Positions 7,934 to 14,541 of a DNA stretch of 43,946 bases are shown here, one piece after another. The notes beneath the pieces were generated by a model that searched no databases, had not been told where the DNA came from, and saw nothing but the letters and a program-made list of their open reading frames with translations. The position numbers were made by a program, and so were the translations under genes. The DNA is taken from contig URXV01000011.1 of NCBI GenBank assembly GCA_900551865.1, positions 1-43,946 on the forward strand, read 5' to 3'. The DNA comes from an uncultured Rickettsiales bacterium. GTDB lineage: Bacteria; Pseudomonadota; Alphaproteobacteria; RF32; CAG-239. The first letter of the stretch is position 1, and each line of letters starts with the position of its first letter.

Positions 7934-8545
7934 TCAAAAATAAAACTTAATTCCTCCGGTGAAGACGCCGCCCCACTTGATTTCGCCGCGCCCGTCAATC
8001 GGAATTGACTGATAACGGGCTTCCCCAAACAATGCTATCCGTGAAGACAAATTTACCGAACCGTTAAGTCCGACTCCGAAATAATATCGCCCGTGATACG
8101 CATGTCCGTGGTGATAATCATAAAGATAATCCCCGTGGAACCACTCTTCCTGGAGAGCATATCCCGTATGAACCATCAACGCCAGATGCCCATAGCTTGA
8201 ACTCAGGAATTTAACGCCCAAATTCAGCCCTAATGTCATAGTCGACAAAGTATTGGTTTCCGCGCTGAAGCCATCGTCATAAAGAGAATTGACCGACAGA
8301 TAGCTGCCTTCTATCTCTCCGATAAACAACCCGGCTTCTGCTCCAACCCGCACACTAAATGCCGGCGAAGCCATATCGTTCACCAAAGCGGCGCCTGCTC
8401 CAAATCCGGCATAAAAATCAACGCCGTCTCCAAACAAACCCGCTCCCCTGTCATAATAACGAAAGCACTGGGCATTAACGTTATTCACACATACTGCACA
8501 GATGACAACTATCGTCGCCATTACTGTAAAAAGTCTTTTTTTCAT
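7934..8545 (-). CDS. Putative outer-membrane beta-barrel protein (203 aa)
   Basis: Predicted to be exported and inserted in the outer membrane. The N-terminal signal is KKRLFTVMATIVVICAVCVN, with cleavage likely at VNA-Q. The mature part alternates short polar and aromatic beta segments with glycines (DFYAGFGAGAALV, SVRVGAEAGLFIGEIEGSYL, TLGLNLGVKFL, FGVGLNGSVNL) and ends in GGIKFYF. The terminal Phe after alternating residues matches the C-terminal signal read by the BAM machinery. A His/Tyr/Asp-rich loop (YLYDYHHGHAYHGRYYFG) may lie outside the cell or bind metal. There is no Shine-Dalgarno sequence before the ATG, unlike most genes in the window. The exact family is not recognised; size suits an eight-strand OmpA/OmpW-like barrel. 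Confidence 0.7.
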   Translation of the reverse strand: MKKRLFTVMATIVVICAVCVNNVNAQCFRYYDRGAGLFGDGVDFYAGFGAGAALVNDMASPAFSVRVGAEAGLFIGEIEGSYLSVNSLYDDGFSAETNTLSTMTLGLNLGVKFLSSSYGHLALMVHTGYALQEEWFHGDYLYDYHHGHAYHGRYYFGVGLNGSVNLSSRIALFGEARYQSIPIDGRGEIKWGGVFTGGIKFYF

Positions 8546-8573
8546 ATATATAAGTAATTAGTTTAGTAAGATA

Positions 8574-8602
8574 ATTATACCCTATTTTTCCGTTACATGC
8601 AA
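8574..8602 (-). promoter_or_regulatory. sigma70-type promoter of the 203-residue barrel gene
   Basis: On the minus strand TTGCAT (8597-8602), a 17-bp spacer and TATAAT (8574-8579). The predicted leader is only about 20 bases and has no Shine-Dalgarno sequence. Confidence 0.7.
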
Positions 8603-8653
8603 CAAAAATTCCTCCGCAAAGTTTATTTTATTCCGATTAAATTTGTTCATCAT

Positions 8654-8703
8654 AACAAAAAAGCAGGGAAAGTGAGAGCATACGCCCCCAATCTTTCCCT
8701 GCT
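8654..8703 (-). terminator. Terminator of the 341-residue barrel gene
   Basis: Stem AGCAGGGAAAG (8662-8672) / CTTTCCCTGCT (8693-8703), followed on the minus strand by a T-rich run (TTTTTTG). The arms flank a 20-base loop just after the stop codon. Confidence 0.8.
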
Positions 8704-8708
8704 TATTC

Positions 8709-9734
8709 TTAATGCGCCAGAGCCTTGACTTCAGACTTCGACATCCCCGTTTTATTACGGAAAACGCCGAAATTAAAGCCCACAGATAACATCAGAGCGT
8801 TATATCGTTCCGATGAACTATTCTGGATAATTCCAGAAAGTCTTCTCCACTGGGCAGTCAAATAAAGACTGTTTCCCGTAGAGAAAAATCTGTGTTCAAA
8901 TCTCACGCCAGCTGTCGGGTACATATAGTTTCCCCAACTGCGGAATGAGATTTTATTGCCCGCCTCATCGGTTGTTTCCTTTGAGTCGGTTTCATAAGAT
9001 TCAAATCCTATGCCACCGAATAAAAACAACCGATTTTGATTGTAAGCATCAAACTTAAACGGCTGAACAGCCGCCCAGCTCTCTGCCCGGAAACTCCAAT
9101 AATCCTCACCAGCGTTAACCGCATTGTGAGTATATTTGGACTTTCCGACTTCTCCCTGCAGACCTACGGCCCACCAGGAACGGCTATATTCCAAACCTGC
9201 TCCGATGACGGGAGAATTAACATTTTCAGCCAGCTGATAACCGGCATAAATATTAACACCCCAACCGTACTTATCGGCCGAGCGAAGCACAACCTTTCCT
9301 GCATCAGGATCATCTTCAGAAACACCCTTTACACTATCACAGATAGCGTAATAAGTGTCTCTTTTAGAATCCCTGCCTACCACTGCTTCGGTAAAACGAG
9401 TGTCAACACTCGTTTTTTCCAACGCAGCAATAGTAGCCGGATTCATTACCGTTTTTTCCACAATTGTGGGACGGTAAATGACCGTGTCCTGCCGGGCCGT
9501 TAGTTTATTCGTAACAGACAAAAATACCACACGTCTTACAACGCATGTATCTTGCCCTTTAATAAAAGAAGACACTGACGCGATAGTGTCTTTCTGATTT
9601 TTAACTAGGTATTCCATACACGCCTTTGCGTCACGTGTATTAATACCGTTAACAACTCTCTGAGCACTAGCGGCTATCGCCACCAATGCAAAAACAATCA
9701 CGAGGACTGCCTTAAAGAAAAAATTTGTCTTCAT
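8709..9734 (-). CDS. Putative outer-membrane barrel protein, paralogue A of the repeat-linked pair
   Basis: 341 residues. The signal peptide (KTNFFFKAVLVIVFALVAIA, cleavage at SA-Q) and the following RVVNG are identical at DNA level to those of the gene at 10082-10930. A periplasm-side domain of ~130 residues follows, with repeated DT-containing strands (RQDTVIYRPTIVEKTV, SKRDTYYAICDS). Then comes a beta-barrel-like part of Gly/aromatic strands (GWGVNIYAGYQLAE, VIGAGLEYSRSWWAVGLQGE, LFLFGGIGFESYE, MYPTAGVRFEHRFF, ALMLSVGFNFGVF). Unlike its paralogue it does not end at the last strand but carries about 14 extra residues (KTGMSKSEVKALAH). The ATG lacks a Shine-Dalgarno sequence. Function unknown; it may be a surface protein or adhesin-type porin. 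Expression probably depends on the leader described at 9751-9853. Confidence 0.72.
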   Translation of the reverse strand: MKTNFFFKAVLVIVFALVAIAASAQRVVNGINTRDAKACMEYLVKNQKDTIASVSSFIKGQDTCVVRRVVFLSVTNKLTARQDTVIYRPTIVEKTVMNPATIAALEKTSVDTRFTEAVVGRDSKRDTYYAICDSVKGVSEDDPDAGKVVLRSADKYGWGVNIYAGYQLAENVNSPVIGAGLEYSRSWWAVGLQGEVGKSKYTHNAVNAGEDYWSFRAESWAAVQPFKFDAYNQNRLFLFGGIGFESYETDSKETTDEAGNKISFRSWGNYMYPTAGVRFEHRFFSTGNSLYLTAQWRRLSGIIQNSSSERYNALMLSVGFNFGVFRNKTGMSKSEVKALAH

Positions 9735-9750
9735 ATGTTAAAAAATTTAA

Positions 9751-9825
9751 TTATTTCACATAAAAAAAAGACGTTTTGAATTCTTCCAGAGAGTGTATGC
9801 AAATAATCCCGAAAGACCACTTCAT
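9751..9825 (-). CDS. Possible 24-codon leader peptide of paralogue A
   Basis: An ATG at 9825 opens a frame of 24 codons (MKWSFGIICIHSLEEFKTSF, then FYVK) ending in TAA, 16 bases before the barrel gene ATG. It runs through the 3' arm of the leader hairpin and the U8 tract, so a translating ribosome would disrupt the terminator. Only a weak AGAG precedes it, and chance is quite possible. Confidence 0.25.
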   Translation of the reverse strand: MKWSFGIICIHSLEEFKTSFFYVK

Positions 9826-9853
9826 AATAAACTCTACAATAATTCAAAACGCC
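9751..9853 (-). promoter_or_regulatory. Attenuator-like leader of paralogue A
   Basis: In the untranslated leader, 13 bases GGCGTTTTGAATT (9853-9841) can pair with AATTCAAAACGTC (9782-9770). They are followed at once by eight U (9769-9762), the form of an intrinsic terminator placed upstream of the start codon. The 58-base loop holds a further AGAGT/ACTCT pairing. Sequence shows the structure; that it controls expression is inference. No known riboswitch class is recognised. Confidence 0.55.
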
Positions 9854-9874
9854 TAAAAATACTTTTACATCCTT

Positions 9875-9903
9875 ACTATAACATTTTTTACACTCCTTTG
9901 CAA
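9875..9903 (-). promoter_or_regulatory. sigma70-type promoter of paralogue A
   Basis: On the minus strand TTGCAA (9898-9903), 17-bp spacer and TATAGT (9875-9880). Transcription would start near 9868, giving a leader of about 130 bases. The rest of the 348-bp gap 9735-10081 holds the leader, the remaining repeat sequence and the terminator of the next gene. Confidence 0.7.
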
Positions 9904-10016
9904 TACTTTTTTGTGGATTCCGTCCATTAAACCCGTATTTTTTCTAAATTTTTAAACAAATAGACTCTAATCGCCTGCTCCACCTACCCTTTGTTATGCT
10001 TTTTGAACTTTTTCAT

Positions 10017-10062
10017 AAAAAAGGAGCAGTAAATTTAGGGATTACCTAAAATTTACTGCTCC
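10017..10062 (-). terminator. Terminator of the 282-residue barrel gene
   Basis: Long stem GGAGCAGTAAATTT (10023-10036) / AAATTTACTGCTCC (10049-10062), followed on the minus strand by six T (10022-10017). It insulates this gene from the paralogue A promoter. Confidence 0.88.
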
Positions 10063-10081
10063 AATAATGTGGTCTTTCTCT

Positions 10082-10930
10082 CTAGAAAGACATGTTGACA
10101 CCAAGGTTCACAAACGGTCCCCCGTTGTCAAATTCCTGCGTACCGCCATCATGCTCCACTTTCGGCAGAACACGATATCCGGCTTCGCCGATAAGTTGGA
10201 ATCTCTTTCCAAAACCCCAGGCACCACGCAGGAATGCTCCAAACGTAAAGCCATAATTTTTGGAAAAAAGCTCGGCATCGTCCTTATCCGATTTCTGCAT
10301 GGCATAGCCGGCAGTACCGAGTACGGCAATGTAGGAACGATAGTCCCTGTCTTGCCAAAACTTCCAACCCAGATTTCCGGCTGCTACAAAAGTATTGTAG
10401 TAGCTGTTTAATGTCGGATATTTAGCCCTGCTGTAAGAACCCTCAAGTTCAAACAAAAAATAACAGGTTTCATATCCCAACCGGCCGGTAAACACAGGAT
10501 TCACTTTCCCGTCAATATAATTTGCTCCACCGAGCAAACTAACATTGACACGGTGAACATTCGACTTATCTGCCCGTTGGTGTTCAGGCAAATAAGCATT
10601 CCGTTCACCACGGAGGATTTCTTTTTTGTTCTCCTGAGAGATGTCGTTTGACATCTTTTCAAGATAAACCGTCGTATCCCGACGAGATACAAGTTTCCCG
10701 TCCAAGATAAACCCTTTACGCTTTTCAACGTAACGAATTCCTCCTTCTTTTTTTACCTCCGACACTGCCAAAATAACAGTATCAGAAGGGTTTTCTACAA
10801 GATGCCGACCGGCTTGCTTGGTAGACCAGCCTAGTTCAACACCATTTACAACTCTCTGAGCACTAGCGGCTATCGCCACCAATGCAAAAACAATCACGAG
10901 GACTGCCTTAAAGAAAAAATTTGTCTTCAT
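10082..10930 (-). CDS. Putative outer-membrane barrel protein, paralogue B of the repeat-linked pair
   Basis: 282 residues with the same signal peptide and first mature residues as the gene at 8709-9734. The body is clearly related but much diverged: an N-terminal periplasm-side domain with DT strands (SRRDTTVYLEKM, DTVILAVSEVKKEG), then a barrel (VNVSLLGGANYIDG, VFTGRLGYETCYFLFELEGS, YIAVLGTAGYAMQ, GFTFGAFLRGAWGFG, FQLIGEAGYRVLPKV). It ends in VNLGVNMSF, and the terminal Phe fits BAM-dependent insertion. The ATG has no Shine-Dalgarno sequence. Recombination between the two 319-bp repeats would remove exactly this gene with one promoter copy as a 1196-bp unit. Function is unknown. Confidence 0.72.
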   Translation of the reverse strand: MKTNFFFKAVLVIVFALVAIAASAQRVVNGVELGWSTKQAGRHLVENPSDTVILAVSEVKKEGGIRYVEKRKGFILDGKLVSRRDTTVYLEKMSNDISQENKKEILRGERNAYLPEHQRADKSNVHRVNVSLLGGANYIDGKVNPVFTGRLGYETCYFLFELEGSYSRAKYPTLNSYYNTFVAAGNLGWKFWQDRDYRSYIAVLGTAGYAMQKSDKDDAELFSKNYGFTFGAFLRGAWGFGKRFQLIGEAGYRVLPKVEHDGGTQEFDNGGPFVNLGVNMSF

Positions 10931-10946
10931 ATGTTAAAAAATTTAA

Positions 10947-11049
10947 TTATTTCACATAAAAAAAAGACGTTTTGAATTCTTCCAGAGAGTGTATGCAAAT
11001 AATCCCGAAAGACCACTTCATAATAAACTCTACAATAATTCAAAACGCC
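10947..11049 (-). promoter_or_regulatory. Attenuator-like leader of paralogue B, with 24-codon ORF
   Basis: Same hairpin as in copy 1 (arms 11037-11049 and 10966-10978), followed by U8 at 10965-10958. The same 24-codon leader frame lies at 11021-10947. Because both copies are identical, any control would act on both paralogues alike. Confidence 0.55.
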
Positions 11050-11070
11050 TAAAAATACTTTTACATCCTT

Positions 11071-11099
11071 ACTATAACATTTTTTACACTCCTTTGCAA
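11071..11099 (-). promoter_or_regulatory. sigma70-type promoter of paralogue B
   Basis: Identical to that of paralogue A: TTGCAA (11094-11099), 17 bp, TATAGT (11071-11076) on the minus strand. Confidence 0.7.
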
Positions 11100-11236
11100 T
11101 ACTTTTTTGTGGATTCCGTCCATTAAACCCGTATTTTTTCTAAATTTTTAAACAAATAGACTCTAAACGCCGCCTTCTGCGCTTCAGCAGCTAAACACCT
11201 TTTCTTTAACCCGCTAATCTTACAATATTTTAATCC

Positions 11237-11265
11237 TTTACTTTTAAATCCGCCTTTGTTAAAAT
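11237..11265 (+). promoter_or_regulatory. Probable sigma70 promoter of valS
   Basis: TTTACT (11237-11242), 17-bp spacer, TAAAAT (11260-11265), about 38 bases before the valS ATG. Confidence 0.55.
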
Positions 11266-11302
11266 CATTCCCGGTTTGATTTTTATTGGAGTGAACGAAA
11301 CG

Positions 11303-13912
11303 ATGTCTTATAAAGAAGAACAAGGGTTAGACAAACAATTTAATGCCGAAGAAATAGAAAAACGCTGCGATGCCTACTGGAGCGCCAACGAAGTTTACAA
11401 ATACGACGCGACCCAAAGCCGGGACAACAGCTTTGTGATTGATACACCGCCGCCGACCGTTTCCGGTTCGCTGCATATCGGACACATCTTCAGCTACACC
11501 CAAACCGACATCATCGCCAGATACCAGCGCATGCAGGGAAAATCTGTATTCTACCCGATAGGCTGGGATGACAACGGCCTCCCGACCGAACGCCGCGTTC
11601 AAAACTACTATAACATCGCCTGCAACCCTAAAGTTGCCTATGACCCGGCATTTAAACCGGTTCATGTAGAAAACGCCAAAGAAGAGCGTAAGGAAATCTC
11701 TCGCAAAAACTTTATTGAAGCCTGCGAAACCCTGACCGCCGAAGATGAAAAAATTTTTGAAAACGTCTTCCGCCGCATCGGACACTCCTACGACTGGAAC
11801 CTGACGTATTCCACCATCAGCCCGTCATCCATAAAAATCTCTCAGGCCTCATTCCTTGACTTATATAAAAAAGGCAAAGTCGTTGCCGTAGAAGCGCCGA
11901 TTATGTGGGACGTTACGTTCAAATCGGCCGTATCTCAGGCGGAAGTGGAAGACAAGGAAATGGAGGGCTTTTTCCACGACATTCGTTTCAGCGTTAAAGA
12001 CAGCGACGAAACCTTTACCATCGCCACCACCCGCCCGGAACTGCTGGCAGCCTGTCTGGCCATTGTCGCCCACCCGGACGACGAACGCTACAAACATCTG
12101 TTTGGCAAAACTGCTATTGTCCCTCTGTTTGACATTCCGGTACCGATTGTTCCGTCCGAACACGCCGAAAAAGACAAAGGAACCGGCATTATGATGGTCT
12201 GCACGTTCGGCGACGCTGCTGACGTTGCCTGGTGGAAAAAATCCGGCCTGCCGATTAAACAAATTATCGGCTTGGACGGCAAAATTATGAACATCACCTA
12301 TGGCGAGGGCGTCTTTAATACGCTGAATAAGGAAGAAGCCCAAAAGAACTTCAGCCAGATTATCGGCCTGCCTGCGCATATTGCCAAAAAGAAAGTGGCC
12401 GAAATGCTGAAAGAACAGGGATATCTTATCGGCGAACCGAAAAAAATCGTCCACCCCGTAAAATTTTACGAAAAGGGCAATCTGCCGTTGGAATTCGTAT
12501 CCTCCCGCCAGTGGTTTGTCAACCTGATGGATATGAAACAGGAAATGCTCGCCGCCGGACGTAAGATCGAATGGCTGCCGGCATATATGCAGCATCGTTA
12601 TGAAACCTGGACCGAAGGGCTGAATCAGGACTGGTGCATCAGCCGCCAGCGTTACTTCGGCGTTCCCTTCCCCGTCTGGTATAAAGTTGACGCCAACGGC
12701 AATATAGACTATAATCAGGTTATCCTGCCGGACGAAAACCGCCTGCCGATTGACCCGATGGCAGATACCCCTACCGGATATGCCGAGTCGCAGCGCAATC
12801 AGCCTAACGGTTTTGCCGGTGACCCTGACGTTATGGACACTTGGGCTACGTCTTCCCTGACCCCGCAAATTGCTATGGCAATGGCAAAAGACGGCTCCAA
12901 TCTGTCTATGCCGTTCGACATTCGCCCGCAGGCTCACGACATTATCCGTACTTGGGCTTTCTACACGATTGCCAAAAGCCTGATGCACGAAAATACAATT
13001 CCGTGGCACAAGACGCTTATCAGCGGCTTTATCCTTGACCCTGACCGCAAAAAAATGAGCAAATCCAAAGGCAACGTCGTAACGCCGATGCACCTGATAG
13101 AAAACCATTCCGCCGATGCCGTCCGCTACTGGGCTGCCAAGGCTAAACTCGGCGCCGATACGGCTTTTGAAGAAAAAATGATGCAGCAGGGGCGTAAACT
13201 GGTCGTTAAAATTTACAACGCCAGCAAATTCGTCTTTATGATTGTCGGCAACTCAACTTCCGCCGACTATGCCAAAGACATAACCGCCGCCTTGGACAAA
13301 TCCTGGCTCAAAAAACTTGCCGATACCGTAAAATCCGCCAGACAAAGCTTTGAAAACTACGACTATTCGCTGGCTTTGGACGCGATTGAAACCCGCTTTT
13401 GGGACTTCTGCGACAACTATGTTGAAATCGTCAAGAAACGCGCTTATTCTGCCGACAACGCTTCGGCAATCGCCACGCTTAAGCTTTCTTTGGATTCGTT
13501 TATCAAACTGCTGGCGCCTTTCTGCCCGTTTATAACCGAAGAGGTTTATCAGGCACGCCCGTGGAAACAGGATTCGGAAATTTCCGTCCATAAAGAACTC
13601 TGGTCATCGCTGAATATTCTTGAAACAGCCGCTGCGGACAATTCGCTGCTGTACGACACCGTATCTGCCGTTTCAACCGAAATCCGCAAACAAAAGACTA
13701 TAGAAAACAAATCGCAGAAAAACCCTGTTTTAAGCCTGACCGTCAAAGCCGATGAACAGACGATTTCCTGCCTGAAAGGCAATGATGCCGACCTGTTGAA
13801 CGTCGGTAATATCATTGAAAGCGGCATTTCTTACCAGCCGGCGACAGAATTAAGCATTGAAAACATTATGCTTGACCAAAATTTCGTTCCCGAAAAGAAG
13901 AAAGCAGGCTAA
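11303..13912 (+). CDS. valS: Valyl-tRNA synthetase
   Basis: Class I aminoacyl-tRNA synthetase charging tRNA-Val. HIGH is at residues 58-61 (SGSLHIGHIF) and KMSKS at 584-588 (DRKKMSKSKGNV). Between them lies the CP1 editing domain, with the TTRPE block (FTIATTRPELL) and the DWCISRQR motif. I start at the ATG at 11303 because GGAG is 11 bases upstream; an in-frame TTG at 11276 has no site. The product is 869 residues. The block FYPIGWDDNGLPTERRVQNY differs from the enterobacterial ValRS form (GTDHAGIATQ) and is the form I know from archaeal and actinobacterial enzymes; Rickettsia ValRS is also reported to be of archaeal type. It lacks the long C-terminal coiled coil of E. coli ValRS. It is monocistronic, with its own promoter and terminator. 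Confidence 0.95.
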   Translation: MSYKEEQGLDKQFNAEEIEKRCDAYWSANEVYKYDATQSRDNSFVIDTPPPTVSGSLHIGHIFSYTQTDIIARYQRMQGKSVFYPIGWDDNGLPTERRVQNYYNIACNPKVAYDPAFKPVHVENAKEERKEISRKNFIEACETLTAEDEKIFENVFRRIGHSYDWNLTYSTISPSSIKISQASFLDLYKKGKVVAVEAPIMWDVTFKSAVSQAEVEDKEMEGFFHDIRFSVKDSDETFTIATTRPELLAACLAIVAHPDDERYKHLFGKTAIVPLFDIPVPIVPSEHAEKDKGTGIMMVCTFGDAADVAWWKKSGLPIKQIIGLDGKIMNITYGEGVFNTLNKEEAQKNFSQIIGLPAHIAKKKVAEMLKEQGYLIGEPKKIVHPVKFYEKGNLPLEFVSSRQWFVNLMDMKQEMLAAGRKIEWLPAYMQHRYETWTEGLNQDWCISRQRYFGVPFPVWYKVDANGNIDYNQVILPDENRLPIDPMADTPTGYAESQRNQPNGFAGDPDVMDTWATSSLTPQIAMAMAKDGSNLSMPFDIRPQAHDIIRTWAFYTIAKSLMHENTIPWHKTLISGFILDPDRKKMSKSKGNVVTPMHLIENHSADAVRYWAAKAKLGADTAFEEKMMQQGRKLVVKIYNASKFVFMIVGNSTSADYAKDITAALDKSWLKKLADTVKSARQSFENYDYSLALDAIETRFWDFCDNYVEIVKKRAYSADNASAIATLKLSLDSFIKLLAPFCPFITEEVYQARPWKQDSEISVHKELWSSLNILETAAADNSLLYDTVSAVSTEIRKQKTIENKSQKNPVLSLTVKADEQTISCLKGNDADLLNVGNIIESGISYQPATELSIENIMLDQNFVPEKKKAG

Positions 13913-13936
13913 CTAAAAAATTCTTCTGACTGCACA

Positions 13937-13973
13937 AAACCCCGTGCATTTTTTCGCACGGGGTTTATTTTTT
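13937..13973 (+). terminator. Terminator of valS, usable from both sides
   Basis: Stem AACCCCGTGC (13938-13947) / GCACGGGGTT (13956-13965), followed by TATTTTTT. The opposite strand also carries a T-rich run, so it may end smr transcription as well. Confidence 0.85.
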
Positions 13974-13995
13974 ACCTCATATATTCTCTTTCAAA

Positions 13996-14541
13996 TTACC
14001 ACCGCTCGAAATCAAACAATTTTTTGCATCCGGCATCAGGCTTCTTCCGCAGCAAAATATATAAGGCGCCAGCCCCTCCTTTTGCTTCCACCGGATTTTT
14101 AAATCCCAAAATCAACGGGCTTATTTCCGAATGCGAAAGCCAATTCGGAACAGATTTGCGCAACACGCCCTTTGTACTGAACAATGTATCGTCAATTCCT
14201 TTTCCGGTTACAATCAGAACACACCTTTTGCCGGAATTATACGCCGCTTTAATAAAATCGCAGACCTGCTCAAAAGCTGCCTTTTCCGTTGTTCCATGCA
14301 AATCAAGAACAGCCTCTACTTTAAACTCTTCCCGTTTAAAACGCTTCGCCAATGTTCCGTCCATTTGCGAAAAATCGTCTTTAGCTACACTTTTCCCGCT
14401 CTTCAGGATTTCAAAAGTTACCGTTACCTCTTTGTCTTTTCTGATTTTAATTTCCTTCGGTTCAATATCGTCTGTATGGCGGTTTGTCCGTAAACGCCTG
14501 ACTCCTTTAACCACCTCCTGCCAAACATCACTATCGGCCAT
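13996..14541 (-). CDS. Smr-domain protein (MutS2 C-terminal-like)
   Basis: 181 residues. The C-terminal half is an Smr domain, with the signature EAVLDLHGTTEKAAFEQVCD (DLHG), then VLIVTGKGIDD (TGKG) and a late GGAGALYILLRK. Smr domains bind and often nick branched DNA or RNA. The stand-alone alphaproteobacterial form, with a charged N-terminal extension as here (~85 residues), has no firmly assigned role. The gene overlaps the end of mltA by 11 bp, with GAGG 8 bases before its ATG inside mltA. It is the last gene of the tim44-like/mltA/smr set, an order common in alphaproteobacteria. Confidence 0.88.
   Translation of the reverse strand: MADSDVWQEVVKGVRRLRTNRHTDDIEPKEIKIRKDKEVTVTFEILKSGKSVAKDDFSQMDGTLAKRFKREEFKVEAVLDLHGTTEKAAFEQVCDFIKAAYNSGKRCVLIVTGKGIDDTLFSTKGVLRKSVPNWLSHSEISPLILGFKNPVEAKGGAGALYILLRKKPDAGCKKLFDFERW

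Larger units (their letters stand above)
9652..9970. repeat. 319-bp perfect direct repeat, copy 1
   Basis: Identical by eye over its whole length to 10848-11166 (offset 1196). It covers the first ~28 codons of the barrel gene (signal peptide), the whole leader with hairpin and U8, the promoter, and ~65 bp upstream of it. Identity stops abruptly: single mismatches appear just inside the coding side (9651, 9648), and sequences differ completely beyond 9971. Confidence 0.95.
10848..11166. repeat. 319-bp perfect direct repeat, copy 2
   Basis: Second copy of 9652-9970. It fills most of the 372-bp gap between paralogue B and valS (10931-11302). The remainder of that gap holds the valS promoter. 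Confidence 0.95.

Noticed and set aside
9770..9853. Inverted repeat in the barrel leaders as the ends of a miniature transposable element
   Set aside because: It lies wholly inside the larger repeat, is followed by U8 in the sense of transcription, and no target duplication is seen; a leader hairpin explains it better.
9735..9970. Bacteroidota-type promoter (TTTG and TAnnTTTG) upstream of the barrel genes
   Set aside because: A TTTG with 19-bp spacing to TA exists but the -7 element does not match, whereas a good TTGCAA-N17-TATAGT is present.
11123..11323. 66-residue minus-strand ORF across the valS start
   Set aside because: It runs through the valS promoter and first codons and half of it lies in the direct repeat; no ribosome site.
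11861..13108. 415-residue open frame on the minus strand inside valS
   Set aside because: Antisense shadow of a clear valS with all catalytic motifs; the product lacks any domain.
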